From NCBI GenBank assembly GCA_016715285.1, contig JADKAO010000001.1, positions 124,001 to 188,000 on the forward strand: a stretch of DNA of 64,000 nt, read 5' to 3'. The stretch comes from Actinomycetales bacterium (GTDB lineage Bacteria > Actinomycetota > Actinomycetes > Actinomycetales > Dermatophilaceae). Of this stretch, positions 1 to 11,352 are shown piece after piece (the stretch's first letter is position 1; each line of letters opens with the position of its first letter). Below the pieces are notes generated by a model. The model had not been told where the DNA came from. It saw only the letters and a list, made by a program, of their open reading frames with translations, and made no database searches. A program made the position numbers and the translations under genes.

Positions 1-220
1 TTGGTCGATCGCCACGACGGGGGTCGCAGGGCCTGGCCCTGCTGAGGGGAAGGAAGCGGGCACGGCATACGTTGCGGTGGCAGGACCAGACGTCAAGGCG
101 GGCACCGGACGCAGAGTCACCGTGCGGGAACTCCGGGTTCCAGGTGGGCGCGCGGAGGTCCGAATGGCGGTGGTCCTCGCAGGGCTGTCAGAGCTTTGTG
201 CGAGACTTGAGAGCAGATGA
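1..220 (+). CDS. cinA: CinA C-terminal domain (PncC-type amidohydrolase), 3' end only
   Basis: The open frame starting at base 2 and ending with TGA at 218-220 encodes the last ~72 residues of a CinA/PncC family protein. The segment SIATTGVAGPGPAEGKEAGT matches the conserved IATTGVAGP...G(T) core of the nicotinamide-nucleotide (NMN) deamidase domain, which salvages NMN produced in the DNA-ligase cycle (family knowledge). The 5' part lies outside the window. The next gene is a clgR-type regulator, the usual actinobacterial arrangement, which supports the call. The octamer CGGCATAC (63-70) encodes the Ala-Tyr of this segment. Confidence 0.85.
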   Translation, partial: WSIATTGVAGPGPAEGKEAGTAYVAVAGPDVKAGTGRRVTVRELRVPGGRAEVRMAVVLAGLSELCARLESR

Positions 221-322
221 GTGTCATATGACGTGCCGACGCGCGTCCGTGTGAATGAGGCGGATTCCGCTGCGGGAGCGGATCGGGCGGCTATGGTTAG
301 CGGCACGGAGAGGAGGGTCGAG

Positions 323-622
323 ATGGTTCTCATGCGGCGGGAGCTCGGCGATGTTCTACGCGAGCGACGGTTAGCTCAAGGTTTGTCCCTGCGTGGGTTG
401 TCCGCGTTGGCAGCTGTCTCCCCGGGTTACCTCAGTGAGATCGAGCGCGGCACCAAGGAAGCGTCCTCTGAGTTGCTCGCGTCGGTGTGTGGCGCGCTCG
501 ACGTCCCCCTGTCCGAGGTTCTCGCTTCGCTCTCCGAGCGTGTCGCGGTGATGGAGAGCTTGACGGCGCCAGTCGTGCTCCCGGTCTCTGGTATGCCGCG
601 CGTCTCCGCCTCTGCGGCGTGA
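323..622 (+). CDS. clgR: ClgR-like XRE-family transcriptional regulator
   Basis: A 99-residue helix-turn-helix protein. The HTH (LRERRLAQGLSLRGLSALAA then VSPGYLSEIERGTKEAS) is the typical ClgR form, ending in SELLASVCGALDVPLSEVL. In actinobacteria ClgR activates clp protease and stress genes (family knowledge). I chose ATG 323 because GGAGG lies about 7 nt upstream and homology begins there; a GTG at 221, directly after the cinA stop, is open in the same frame but would add 34 non-conserved residues. It sits directly downstream of cinA and is probably co-transcribed. Confidence 0.85.
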   Translation: MVLMRRELGDVLRERRLAQGLSLRGLSALAAVSPGYLSEIERGTKEASSELLASVCGALDVPLSEVLASLSERVAVMESLTAPVVLPVSGMPRVSASAA

Positions 623-684
623 CCTCGCCGGTTCGACACCTGCGTTCCTCGTCGCCAGGTGGCGATCGATCTGGCGACGGCCAA

Positions 685-1800
685 GTGACGGTCGTTGCCG
701 TCCGCTGCATGCCGTCTTTTCTTCCCTTGCACTCGCCTTTTGTCACTGCCCTGCGTCGCACCGAGACCGTCGAGAGCCTGCTCGTGGAGGTCGAGACGTC
801 AGCTGGCGTGATCGGTGTCGGCGAGTCCCCGCAGGTGTGGCAGGTCACGGGGGAGTCGGTAGCGAGCGCGATGGCGTGTGTCGACCAGATGCTCGCACCC
901 GTTGTGGTGGGTCGGTCGATCGCGGACTGGCCGTCCCTGAGCGACGAGGTGCAGCGGGTTGTTGCGCGCAACTTCGGGGCCAAGGCTGCCGTCGAAACGG
1001 CATTGTGTGACCTCGCTGCCCAGGCAGCCGGCGTCACCCTGGCCGACCTCCTCAGCGGCGCAGTGCTCAGCGGACTGCCGAGCGGCCCAGGACCCGATCC
1101 GCGTGGGGTCGGCGTCTCAGAAGTGAGCAGTGGGCGCAATCGTGAGGTGGCCACCGATGTCACCGTGTCAGCGGCCCCGCCAGGGGAGATGGCGGCGAGC
1201 GCTCTGGCTCGGCTGGCGGCCGGGTTCACGCACTTCAAACTCAAGGTCGGCGCCGATCCCGCACTCGACCTGGCTCGGATCGCGGCTGTGCGAGACGCGG
1301 TTGGGCCGTGTCCGATTCGGGTTGATGCCAATCAGGCTTGGTCTCGGAACAACGCTGTGATTGCCATCACGACCTTCTACGATGCCGGGCTGGATCTCGA
1401 GTTCGTCGAACAGCCGGTCCGGGACGACGACGTGGAGGGGCTCGCCTGGGTCAGGGCACGAGTGCCCATCCCGATCGTGGCCGACGAGTCGGTCTACACC
1501 CTTCGCGACCTGGACCGCGTGATCGACCTGGACGCGGCCGACGGCGTTAACGTCAAGCTCGCCAAGTGCGGCGGGCCTCGACAAGCCGTGGCAATCCTGC
1601 GGCGAGTCCGTGAGGCGGGCCTTGAGACGATGGTGGGCTCGATGATGGAAGGCCCGGTTGGGGTCGCTGCAGCGGCAAACGTCGCACTCGCCGGTGGCAC
1701 GACGTTGGTCAATGACCTTGACGCCGCCTGGTGGCTCGCAGAACCTGCCTGTGGCGGCCGGCTGAGGTATCAGTCCGGTCGAGTCATCCTCGGTCCTTAG
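685..1800 (+). CDS. Dipeptide epimerase (enolase superfamily, mandelate racemase/MLE subgroup)
   Basis: About 371 residues with the enolase-superfamily signature: THFKLKVG carries the KxK catalytic lysine pair (~residues 185-190), DANQAW and EQPV and ADES supply the three metal-binding acids, and NVKLAKCGG supplies the opposite catalytic lysine. This set fits L-Ala-D/L-Glu type dipeptide epimerases that recycle muropeptides (family knowledge); substrate is inferred only. There is a Gly/Pro/Ser-rich insertion of ~25 residues (LSGLPSGPGPDPRGVGVSEV) before the barrel. The GTG start at 685 is chosen by length; no clear ribosome site is visible. It faces nei2 tail to tail with a 6-bp gap. Confidence 0.8.
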   Translation: MTVVAVRCMPSFLPLHSPFVTALRRTETVESLLVEVETSAGVIGVGESPQVWQVTGESVASAMACVDQMLAPVVVGRSIADWPSLSDEVQRVVARNFGAKAAVETALCDLAAQAAGVTLADLLSGAVLSGLPSGPGPDPRGVGVSEVSSGRNREVATDVTVSAAPPGEMAASALARLAAGFTHFKLKVGADPALDLARIAAVRDAVGPCPIRVDANQAWSRNNAVIAITTFYDAGLDLEFVEQPVRDDDVEGLAWVRARVPIPIVADESVYTLRDLDRVIDLDAADGVNVKLAKCGGPRQAVAILRRVREAGLETMVGSMMEGPVGVAAAANVALAGGTTLVNDLDAAWWLAEPACGGRLRYQSGRVILGP

Positions 1801-1806
1801 CTGGAG

Positions 1807-2694
1807 CTAAGGGCCACCGGCTCGACCACCTCGATAGTCGCTTGACCGGCGCGAAGGTGACGTGCCCAGAGGTCGCTGTCGTCGGCCGTCGTCGGTCGGC
1901 CCCAAACCGCCCTGGCACGTCGGGCAATAGAACATCGTCCGGTCGCGCGGTGCGATACCGATCATGGCGACTCTGACCGGCATACCGCAGCGCCGACAGG
2001 GCTTGCCGCTGCGGCCGTGCACATAGGTCGTGGACCCAAGCCTGCGGTCCCCAGTGGTGCTCTGGATCGCGTGCGCCCGGCCGGTGTCGAGCATGCGATG
2101 CACCCGGGCGATCAACGCGCGGATCTCTTCCTCGCGGAGTTCCGCGGCAGCGCGCCACGGCGGGAGAGCCTGCACGAAGAGGGATTCGGCGGCATACATG
2201 GTCCCGACTCCGGCGAGATTGCGCTGGTCGAGCAAGGCCTCGCCGATGCTCACGCCGCTCCCATGCACGCGGCGGATTGCCTCCGCCGAATCCCAGTCGG
2301 GTCCAAGTACGTCGGGGCCGAGGTGTCCCACGAGGTCGCCTTCACGCGCGGTCTCGATGAGGTCCAGCATCCCCAGCCGGAGCCCGAGCGCCGCCCAGGT
2401 GTCAGTCGCCAAGAGCGCACGGAGCTGATGGTTCGCAAGGGCGCGAGCGGTCAGGCCGGAGGTCGCTTCGATCCGCCATTGGCCCTCCATCCGCAAGTGC
2501 GAGTGCACGGTGAGGCCGGAGTCGAGGCGGTGCAGGAGATGCTTGCCGCGCGACACCACCTCGACGGTCGTGGCCCCCACAAGGTCGGCGTCAATGAGTG
2601 CGCCCCATCGCAACTCGGCGCGGGTGAGCTGCGTGCCACGCAGGGCTGCATCGAGTCGCTGTGCAGTGCGCCAGACAGTGTCGCCTTCAGGCAT
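1807..2694 (-). CDS. nei2: Endonuclease VIII-like DNA glycosylase Nei2 (Fpg/Nei family)
   Basis: A 295-residue base-excision repair glycosylase/AP lyase for oxidised pyrimidines. It begins MPEGDTV, giving the N-terminal Pro-Glu catalytic pair with Asp/Thr typical of Nei2 rather than MutM (MPELPE). The C-terminal zinc finger is visible as CRRC...CPTC (~residues 236-262), preceded by the conserved Nei helix-two-turn-helix segment LLDQRNLAGVGTMYAAE. A ~30-residue Arg-rich tail follows the finger. It starts 3 bp after the lhr stop, so the two form a repair operon, as in mycobacteria. Confidence 0.93.
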   Translation of the reverse strand: MPEGDTVWRTAQRLDAALRGTQLTRAELRWGALIDADLVGATTVEVVSRGKHLLHRLDSGLTVHSHLRMEGQWRIEATSGLTARALANHQLRALLATDTWAALGLRLGMLDLIETAREGDLVGHLGPDVLGPDWDSAEAIRRVHGSGVSIGEALLDQRNLAGVGTMYAAESLFVQALPPWRAAAELREEEIRALIARVHRMLDTGRAHAIQSTTGDRRLGSTTYVHGRSGKPCRRCGMPVRVAMIGIAPRDRTMFYCPTCQGGLGPTDDGRRQRPLGTSPSRRSSDYRGGRAGGP

Positions 2695-2697
2695 GGG

Positions 2698-5600
2698 TCA
2701 CCGGCGCAGTCGCAGGCCTCGCGGGGTGGCATGGAAGCCGGCCTCGGCGAGCGCGTGGGTGAGCGGATGGTCGGAGCGCAAAACGGAGGCCCCGTCGGTC
2801 TTTTCCACGGTGAGCTTGCCTAGGGCCCCGTCCCGGACCGCTCGAGCCAGCGCGTGGGCGCCAGCCTGGAGGAGGGTGGGGTCGTCGGTCCACGTGAGCA
2901 GGGTCTTGCCGCCGCGCTCGACGTAGAGCACGAGGTCACCATCGACGACGACCACAAGGGCACCGGCCTTACGGGCAGGTTGATGGCCTTTGGTGGTGGG
3001 TGCGCTGTCGTCGTCAGCTGAGGGTCTGGCGGGCCACGGCAGCGCCGCGCCAAACGGATTGGCTGGATCACACGCCGCAAGGACCAGCGCAGGGGCGGAT
3101 CCAGCAGGCGCCGGGGAGTCCTCGAGTGGCCGCGCCCCGGCGCGCAACCGGTCGACAGCTCCGGTGGTGCCGAACTGGCTGGCACCCAGGCCCTCAACGA
3201 AGTAACCACGTCGGACTCGGCCCGCTTCCTCCGCGGCGGCCAGCAGGCGGTAGACCCCGGCGAAGCCGCCGGGGAGGTCCTCCGCGACGACGGCCCCCTC
3301 GGGTCACCACGCCGTAGCGGTCGAGCAAGATCTCGGCCCGCGCGTATGCCGTGATCGTCGCGTCCCGCTCTCCCTGGGGCAGCACCGACCACCGTCCGGC
3401 AGTGCGCGGTGGGCCGGATCTCACGGTGGCTGCCGCAGAACTGGCTCCGAGTCGACCCACCCCGCGCAAGGCACTGCCGCGGCCGGCATAGCTGCTCCGT
3501 CGGGGCGCAGTGGCGCGCTGCTTGTGCGCGGTGCGGCCGCCGCTGAGATAGGCGCGTAGCGGTGCGAACGTGTCACCTGTGACGTGTCCGGACCACACGA
3601 GGTCCCAGAGGACGTCGGCGAGGGCTTCGTCGCCAAGAGGTGTGAGTCGGACGGCGAGGCCGCGGAAGAAGTAGGCTCCACCTCCCGAGAGCACATCGAG
3701 GACACGATGGGCATCGTCACTGAGTCCATTGAACTCATCGGGTGTGGGCGTCCGCAGCGTGAGGTGCGCAATCTCGCTGGGGTGCAGCGAAATCCAGCCG
3801 TCGTCTCCCGCGAGAGAGCCATGCCCTTGCCAGAGGACATCACCACTGGCGGTGAGTTCGTCGAGCAGCGCAGGGTGATAGTCCGCGACTCGGGCGGGCA
3901 AGATGAGGGTCTCGAGTGCGCTCGCCGGGAGCGGGACGCCAGCGAGTTGCTCAATCGCCCGCATTAGCGCATCGGCACCTCGCAGGCCCGTCCCGACCCC
4001 CTGCCAGGGTGGGAGGAACCTCACGAGATCCCGCGGCGCGACGGGCTCCACTTCGGCCCGAAGCGCGGCGAGGGACCGGCGCCGAAGGAGGCGCAGGACC
4101 TTGGCGTCGCAGTAGTCGACGCTGGTCCCCGGAGCGTCAGGAGTCAGTGGACGCAACTCGCCCTCGACGACCCGACCCGCGGCAACCAGCCGCCGCAGGG
4201 CGTCACGCACCACCGCGACGCCGAGCCCGAATCGGTCCGCGACGTCACTGGCGCCGAACGGCCCGTGCGTGCGCGCATGCCGGGCCACGAGGTCAGCTAA
4301 GGGATCGGGGTCGGGGGCTAAGAAGGCCTGCGGGACCCCCACAGGCAGGGAACACCCGAGGGCATCCCGGAGTTTGCCGGCATCCTCGACTGCGGCCCAC
4401 TGATCAACGCCAGCAACCCGCACGGGAATGATGCGGCGCACCTGCGCTAGATCGGCCAACCACTGTGGGACGTCACTACGGACCTCTGCACGGGTCCGGC
4501 GAACCACCTCGTCGGCCGACAAGGGGCCCAAGGATCGGATGAGGTCGGCAACATCCTCGGCATCTCGCGCAGCCCGCGACTCCGTGAGGTGACCCAGCTC
4601 GGCGGCCGTCGTGGCCACAGCTTGGGGGTCGAGCAGGTCGCGGAGGGCGAGGGCTTCGCCGCCACCAAGCAACTCGGCGAGGAGGGTGGGGTCCAGGGAG
4701 AGGGCCGCAGCACGCTTCTCGGCAAGTGGCGAGTCGCCCTCGTAGAGGAACTGGGCGACATAGCCAAACATCAGCGATCGGGCGAAGGGCGACGGTTGGC
4801 TGGTCTCGACCGCGACGGTGGTGACCTCGCGCGATCGCACCCGGCGGAGGAGCTCGACCAAGCCGGGAACGTCGAAGACGTCCTGGACACACTCGCGGAC
4901 AGCTTCGAGCACGATCGGGAAAGACGGGTACTGGCTCGCGACCTCGAGCAATGCCGCTGCCCGCTGACGTTGCTGCCACAGTGCTTGGCGCCGATCCGGT
5001 CGCCGCTTGGGCAACAGCAGCGCCCGCGCCGCGCACTCACGGAAGCGCGCCGCAAAGAGCGCGGAGCCGCCTACTTGGGCGGTGACCACGTCGGCGATGT
5101 CGTCCGGATCCAAGAAGACCAAATCAAGCAGCTCGGCGCCCCACGAGTCACCGTCGGCCGGGCGCCGCAGATGAGACTGTGCCGTCGGCTCATTGGCCAA
5201 TCCCCACTCGCCTTCGAGGTCCATGTCGGGGATCCGCAAGACGATGCCGTCGTCGCCATGCATGGCTTGGACGTCGATACCGAAGCGTTCGCGCATCCGG
5301 GCCGAGATCGCGAGGGCCCACGGCGCGTGAATTGGCGCGCCGTAAGGGGAGTGGACGACGACGCGCCAGTCGCCAAGCTCATCGCGGAAGCGTTCGACGA
5401 CGATGGTCCGGTCGGTGGGAACGTGGCGGACGGCCTCGCGCTGCTCATCGAGATAGGTCAGCAGATTGTCTGTCGCCCACTCGTCCAGCCCCGCAGCAGC
5501 GACCCGATCGCGAGCTGCGGCAGGCGCGAGCTTGGTGACCTCCCGCACAAAGGAGCCCACCGCAGCTCCGAGCTCGGACGGTCGGCCGAGGGAGTCGCCC

Positions 5601-7531
5601 TTCCAGAACGGCAACTTGCCCGGCTGGCCCGGCGCAGGCGTCACCAGTACGCGGTCGTGGGTGATGTCCTCGATCCGCCACGTTGACGTGCCCAGCGTGA
5701 ACGTGTCGCCCACCCTCGACTCGTAGACCATCTCCTCGTCCAGCTCGCCGACCCGGCGGCCGGGGCCGTCACCGGAGGCGAGGAACACGGCATACAGGCC
5801 TCTGTCGGGGATCGTGCCGCCGGAGGTGACGGCGAGGCGTTGCGCTCCACGCCGTCCGGTGAGGGTGTCGGTGACGCGGTCCCACACCACCCGCGGTCGC
5901 AACTCGGCGAACTCATCGGACGGATAGCGCCCCGACAGCATGTCGAGGACGGACTCGAGTACGAGCCGGGACAGACCCGCGAACGGCGCCGCGCGGCGAA
6001 TCACCGCCTCCAGGTCGGTGACGGACCAGTCGTCGAGCGCGCACATGGCGACGATCTGCTGGGCCAGGACATCGAGGGGGTTGGTGGGCACCCGCAGGGA
6101 CTCGATCTGGCCGGCGCGCATCCGCTCGACGACGACCGCGGTCTGGACGAGGTCGCCTCGGAACTTGGGGAACAGCACCCCTCGCGAGACCGCGCCCACC
6201 TGGTGGCCAGCCCGGCCGACCCGCTGCAACCCGCTCGCGACGCTCGGCGGGGATTCAACCTGGATGACGAGGTCGACGGCGCCCATGTCGATGCCCAGTT
6301 CGAGGCTGCTGGTCGCTACCACGGCGGGGAGCCGGCCGGCCTTGAGGTCGTCCTCGATGACGGCGCGCTGCTCCTTGCTCACCGAGCCGTGATGCGCGCG
6401 CACGAGTTGAGCGGGCGCGCCGCGGCTGGCGCCTGCTTGCGCCATCACTTGGGCGGGCATCCCGCCTGCGACCGGGGTATGCCGTGCCGCCTCGCCCTGG
6501 GCATGCGCGTAGGCGCGCGTGCGGGCCTGCGGAGGTGACGCGGACGGCATACCCTCATCGGCTTCCGCGACCGCTTGACTCGACTCGCTTGCCGCGATCG
6601 CGAGCCGGTCCTCCCAAATCTCGTTAAGCCGGGTGGTGAGGCGCTCGGCGAGCCGTCGGGAGTTGGCGAACACGATGGTCGAGCGATGGGCGGTGACGAG
6701 GTCGACAATGCGTTCTTCGACATGTGGCCAGATGGAGGCGCGTTGGGCTTCACCGGCGGCCGGTCCGCTCAGGTCGCCCGTGGGCGCACCCAAGGCGCCG
6801 AGGTCAGGGACCGGGACGACGACCTCGAGCTCCCATTCCTTGGTCGACGGCGGTGCGACGACGTCGACTGGCCTCCCGCCAGCGAGGAAGCGAGCGACCT
6901 CGTCGATCGGCCGCACCGTCGCCGAGAGTCCAATGCGTTGCGCAGGGGAGGGGAGCAGCGCGTCGAGTCGCTCCAAGGTGAGGGCGAGATGGGCGCCGCG
7001 CTTGGTGCCAGCAACGGCATGGACCTCGTCGAGGATGACCGTGTGGACTCCCATCAGGGCATCACGGGCGGCCGAGGTCAGCATGAGGAAGAGCGACTCG
7101 GGGGTCGTGATGAGAATGTCGCTGGGTGCCTTGGCGAATGCACGGCGGTCGGCCGCTGGCGTGTCGCCCGACCTGACCGCGACGCTCACCCCGGGGGCGG
7201 GCAGCCCCAGACGGGCAGCGGCGTGGCCGATGCCCACCAGCGGCGAGCGCAGGTTGCGCTCGACGTCGACCGCGAGCGCCTTGAGCGGGGATACGTAGAG
7301 CACCCGGCAGCGGTGCTTGGGGTCTTCTGGCGGCGGCGTCGTGGCGAGTCGATCGAGGGCCCACAAGAAGGCGGACAGCGTCTTGCCCGAGCCCGTGGGG
7401 GCGACCACCAAGGCATGGCGGCCAGATGAGATGGCGTCCCAGGCTCCGGTCTGGGCTGCGGTGGGCGCGTGAAAGGCCCCGCGGAACCAGTCAGCCGTGG
7501 CGGGGGAGAAGCGATCGAGGATGTCCGGCAT
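2698..7531 (-). CDS. lhr: Lhr-family large ATP-dependent helicase, frameshifted near its 3' end
   Basis: Superfamily 2 helicase of ~1610 residues once one frameshift is corrected. Seen: Walker A APTGSGKT (~residues 44-51), DEVH box (DEVHAVAGTKRG), SAT motif (LSATVRP), and motif VI QRVGRAGHQ. The frame beginning at 7531 runs in register to DRYGVVTRG, then reads Arg/Gly-rich nonsense and stops at 3194. The conserved C-terminus (AVVAEDLPGGFAGVYRLL..., ending RGLRLRR at 2698) continues in another frame. Removing one base from the C5 run at 3294-3298 restores a single frame. This may be a sequencing indel or a real lesion. Lhr is a 3'-5' DNA/RNA-DNA repair helicase; nei2 follows 3 bp downstream. 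Confidence 0.88.
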
Positions 7532-7570
7532 GTCGGGCTAACCCTGCCACGGACCACCGACAAGCCAGCA

Positions 7571-7613
7571 ACGACCACAGAGGCGGCTGCAATACAGCCG
7601 CCTCTGTGGTCGT
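7571..7613 (-). terminator. Strong hairpin terminator between the DUF3352 gene and lhr
   Basis: A perfect 19-bp stem (7571-7589 with 7595-7613) with a 5-nt CAATA loop. It lies 18 bp beyond the stop of the DUF3352 gene at 7632, so it probably ends that transcript and insulates lhr, which starts at 7531. There is no clear T-tract, as is common in actinobacteria. Confidence 0.75.
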
Positions 7614-7631
7614 GCCGAGCGAAGTGCAGGG

Positions 7632-9314
7632 TTAGTTGGCAACCACCCGAAGCGAGAAGGCGCCGTCGCCCGGCCCCGTGGTCTTGATCGAGAAGCCAAC
7701 GGCGCGAATCGCTGCGAGCGCGTCCTTGTACTCATTGGACGATGAGATGTTCTCGAGGTAGTTCTTCTCGATCTTGTCGATGTCGACGAAGAAGGCTGTC
7801 TGCGCCGATCCGGCATCTGCAACCGCGAGCTTAAAGCTCTCGCTCGACCCCAAGGCGCCCCCCTGGCTCAGCGAGTCGAGGTAGTCCTGGTCGGTTGCGA
7901 AGAAGAGCGTGTTGTCCTTGCGCGAGTTAAACATTCCGCCACTGCCGCCCTGCTCCTCGATGGTCTTGTCGATCAGGCTCTGCGCCCGGTTGCCGTCGGT
8001 CGTCACGACCTTCATCCCCATCTTGGGGTTTTTGGAGAACATGCTCCAGTCCTGATCAGGGAAGGAAATAGTGAGGCTTCTGCCCAACATCAACGCCAGG
8101 TCGTCGGGGAGGGCGATGCCGTATTGGCTCTCGGCTTGGGCGATTTGTTTGGGGCCGATGGCTGACGACAACGCGGCCCAGTTGTCCTTGATCAACTCAT
8201 CGAGCCCCGCGATGCTGACGGCGCCTACGGTGTCGGCAGGCAGGGTCGCGATTTCGCCCCCGGGAGGAGGTATCGCTTTGCTCAACCCACCGCGGCTCAC
8301 GCCAGCAACCTCGAGGTAATTTGCGTCGAACCGCACGGCGGAGAGCACTCGACCCTGGAGTTGGTCCATCGCTGTTGACGACACCGAGGTCCCCGAGCTG
8401 TTCTTGGCCAACTTGTCGAACCACGCGGCAGCCTTCATCGCGCCCACATCGAACCAAGCCGACGCGACCCCGATATCTCCCAACGCCTTCACGTCTGACT
8501 GGTACGTCGGGTTGCTGGCGATGCTGCCTTTGTCGATTTCGCTCATGACAATCGAGGTCGCTGACTTCTCCGTGAAGATGGCATAGCCCGAACGCACCGA
8601 GACATCAACGGTGTTGGCGCGCTTCCTGCTCAAGAGCGACGCCAGCGACTCGCGAGCGCGGCCTTCGTCCGTCACCGCCAGGGCAACCATGGCGACTGGC
8701 TCGCCCTTTGCATTCGCCTGAGCCAACATCGCAACTGCGGCGCGGGACCCCAACCACGGCTTGATGTCGGTCGTGTAGTCGACCCCGCTGAGGTCCTTGT
8801 CGTCCTTGGTGATGGCCTTCCAGAGCGATTCCCGGGGGTCCCCGCCGGACTCCTGGGCCTTCTTGACCGCGGGAATCTTGTCGAGGAAGCGAACCGCGGC
8901 AACCTTCTGCCCCGCTGACGGGTCGAGGTCGATCCTCGCGAAGCCGACCGCGCTCGCGGGGATGACTGTGTCCGGCTGCGATCCGGTTGACGCGAGCTTC
9001 GTGTAGGCAAAGGCACCGCCACCGAGTGCGATCGCCGCGACGACCCCGGCAGCGGCAAGAATGGGGACCTTCTTGCTGCGCTTGGGTGTCGTGGAAGCCC
9101 CCGGGAGTGGGAAAGCGCCGCCCGCTGGCGGATACCCCGGCTGCTGCGGCTGGAAGGGTGGCTGTTGCGGGGGGTATGCCGGTTGCTCACCGTAGGGCTG
9201 CTGGCCGTACGGCTGCTGTCCATAAGGAGGGAACTGCTGCCCATGGCCCTTAGCCCGGTCGGGGCTGAACGGATTCGTAGGTCCCGTCGGGGGATTGGTG
9301 GGCGGCTGTGACAT
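7632..9314 (-). CDS. DUF3352 domain protein, membrane-anchored
   Basis: A 560-residue protein with three parts. Residues ~1-80 are Pro/Gln/Gly-rich and cytoplasmic, with repeats of the PYGQQ type. One transmembrane helix follows at ~85-107 (VPILAAAGVVAAIALGGGAF). A large extracytoplasmic region matches the DUF3352 pattern (early FARIDLDPSAGQKV and repeated 'LMLGRSLTISF'-like strands). Function is unknown. ATG 9314 has GAGGAG about 8 nt upstream; the longer frame to 9437 lacks a ribosome site. It diverges from the DUF3046 gene at 9429. A strong hairpin follows the stop. Confidence 0.75.
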   Translation of the reverse strand: MSQPPTNPPTGPTNPFSPDRAKGHGQQFPPYGQQPYGQQPYGEQPAYPPQQPPFQPQQPGYPPAGGAFPLPGASTTPKRSKKVPILAAAGVVAAIALGGGAFAYTKLASTGSQPDTVIPASAVGFARIDLDPSAGQKVAAVRFLDKIPAVKKAQESGGDPRESLWKAITKDDKDLSGVDYTTDIKPWLGSRAAVAMLAQANAKGEPVAMVALAVTDEGRARESLASLLSRKRANTVDVSVRSGYAIFTEKSATSIVMSEIDKGSIASNPTYQSDVKALGDIGVASAWFDVGAMKAAAWFDKLAKNSSGTSVSSTAMDQLQGRVLSAVRFDANYLEVAGVSRGGLSKAIPPPGGEIATLPADTVGAVSIAGLDELIKDNWAALSSAIGPKQIAQAESQYGIALPDDLALMLGRSLTISFPDQDWSMFSKNPKMGMKVVTTDGNRAQSLIDKTIEEQGGSGGMFNSRKDNTLFFATDQDYLDSLSQGGALGSSESFKLAVADAGSAQTAFFVDIDKIEKNYLENISSSNEYKDALAAIRAVGFSIKTTGPGDGAFSLRVVAN

Positions 9315-9428
9315 CAGTTGGCTCCTCGCACAGTGGCGGACTCGTCCCGACGAGGCTAACTGACCTTCACTTCGCCGCCGAAACCAGGCGGGTGCCAGAC
9401 CCCTAACTCGCCGTGGGACACTGCGCCC

Positions 9429-9656
9429 ATGCGGCACAGCGACTTACGGATTCTCCTCGCCGAGGAGTTTGGTGCCGCGTATGCCGCCTCACTCGCCATG
9501 GACCACTGCCTCAGCTCCCTCGGGAGCCGGACCGTCGAGCAGGCGCTCGCGGACGGCATACCTCCAAAGCAGGTGTGGTATGCCGTGTGCGAGGACTTCT
9601 CGGTCCCGGAGCAGCGCCGCTTTGGGGTGGAAAAGCGTTCTGCCCGAAGGGGATAG
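9429..9656 (+). CDS. DUF3046 small protein
   Basis: A 75-residue cytoplasmic protein matching DUF3046, a family commonly encoded near recA in actinobacteria: FGAAYAASLAMDHCLSSLGSRTVEQALADGIPPKQVW...CEDFSVP. No function is known. It contains a perfect inverted pair of the window's iterated octamer (9553-9586). The Ile in DGIP is encoded by ATA, which lies inside that octamer. Confidence 0.85.
   Translation: MRHSDLRILLAEEFGAAYAASLAMDHCLSSLGSRTVEQALADGIPPKQVWYAVCEDFSVPEQRRFGVEKRSARRG
9553..9586. repeat. Inverted pair of the iterated octamer inside the DUF3046 gene
   Basis: ACGGCATACC (9553-9562) and GGTATGCCGT (9577-9586) are exact reverse complements separated by 14 nt. They can form a 10-bp hairpin within coding sequence. 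This is the closest inverted pair of the dispersed octamer I found. Confidence 0.85.
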
Positions 9657-9712
9657 CGCGAGGGCGCCGACGCTGTGAAGCGACGACGCCCTCGGACGTG
9701 GAGACGGTGGAC

Positions 9713-10999
<1,287 letters not shown>

Positions 11000-11352
11000 C
11001 AGCAACCTCCATCGAGGGTCGGGGTGATTGCTTGGCATGGTAGTCGGCTCACGCTGCGCGTGCGCTGACCTGATTGTTCTGATCACATCGTGGGCCGAGG
11101 TTGTGGTGCGGCGTGTCGCGCGAGCCTCGAACATCTGTTCGCTTATCGTCGTCCACAGGGGTCTCGCCGAGAGTCTCATGATCCACAGCGGGTATGCCGT
11201 GTGGTCACCTCTGTCGGTGCTGGCCCCTAACGTCCGACTCGACAACGCGAGTCACTGCTCGCCCTGATCTCGTCTAGCCAGGGGAGCGGTCGCACTCGCC
11301 GCGCGGGTCGCCTATGGACGGCAGACATTCGAGCAGAAAGACGGTAACGGAC
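11000..11352. other. gltA-recA divergent intergenic region (353 bp)
   Basis: The only gene-free stretch over 300 bp. It holds the gltA ribosome site next to 11000, a LexA-type box at 11127-11142, and one iterated octamer GTATGCCG near 11184. I see no convincing small ORF or structured RNA. The recA start at 11353 has only a weak purine stretch upstream. Confidence 0.6.
11127..11142 (+). promoter_or_regulatory. LexA/SOS box upstream of recA
   Basis: TCGAACATCTGTTCGC matches the actinobacterial/mycobacterial SOS box TCGAAC-N4-GTTCGA at 11 of 12 defined positions. It lies ~211 bp upstream of the recA start in the gltA-recA intergenic region, so it most likely makes recA DNA-damage inducible. 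The distance implies either a long 5' leader or an additional promoter nearer recA. Confidence 0.8.

Noticed and set aside
432..1331. 299-residue ORF on the minus strand
   Set aside because: Antisense shadow of clgR and the dipeptide epimerase; Arg/Ser/Thr-rich with no family pattern.
11147..11187. DnaA boxes or an origin near recA (TCCACA words)
   Set aside because: Only two imperfect TCCACA words, no AT-rich region, no dnaA/dnaN nearby.
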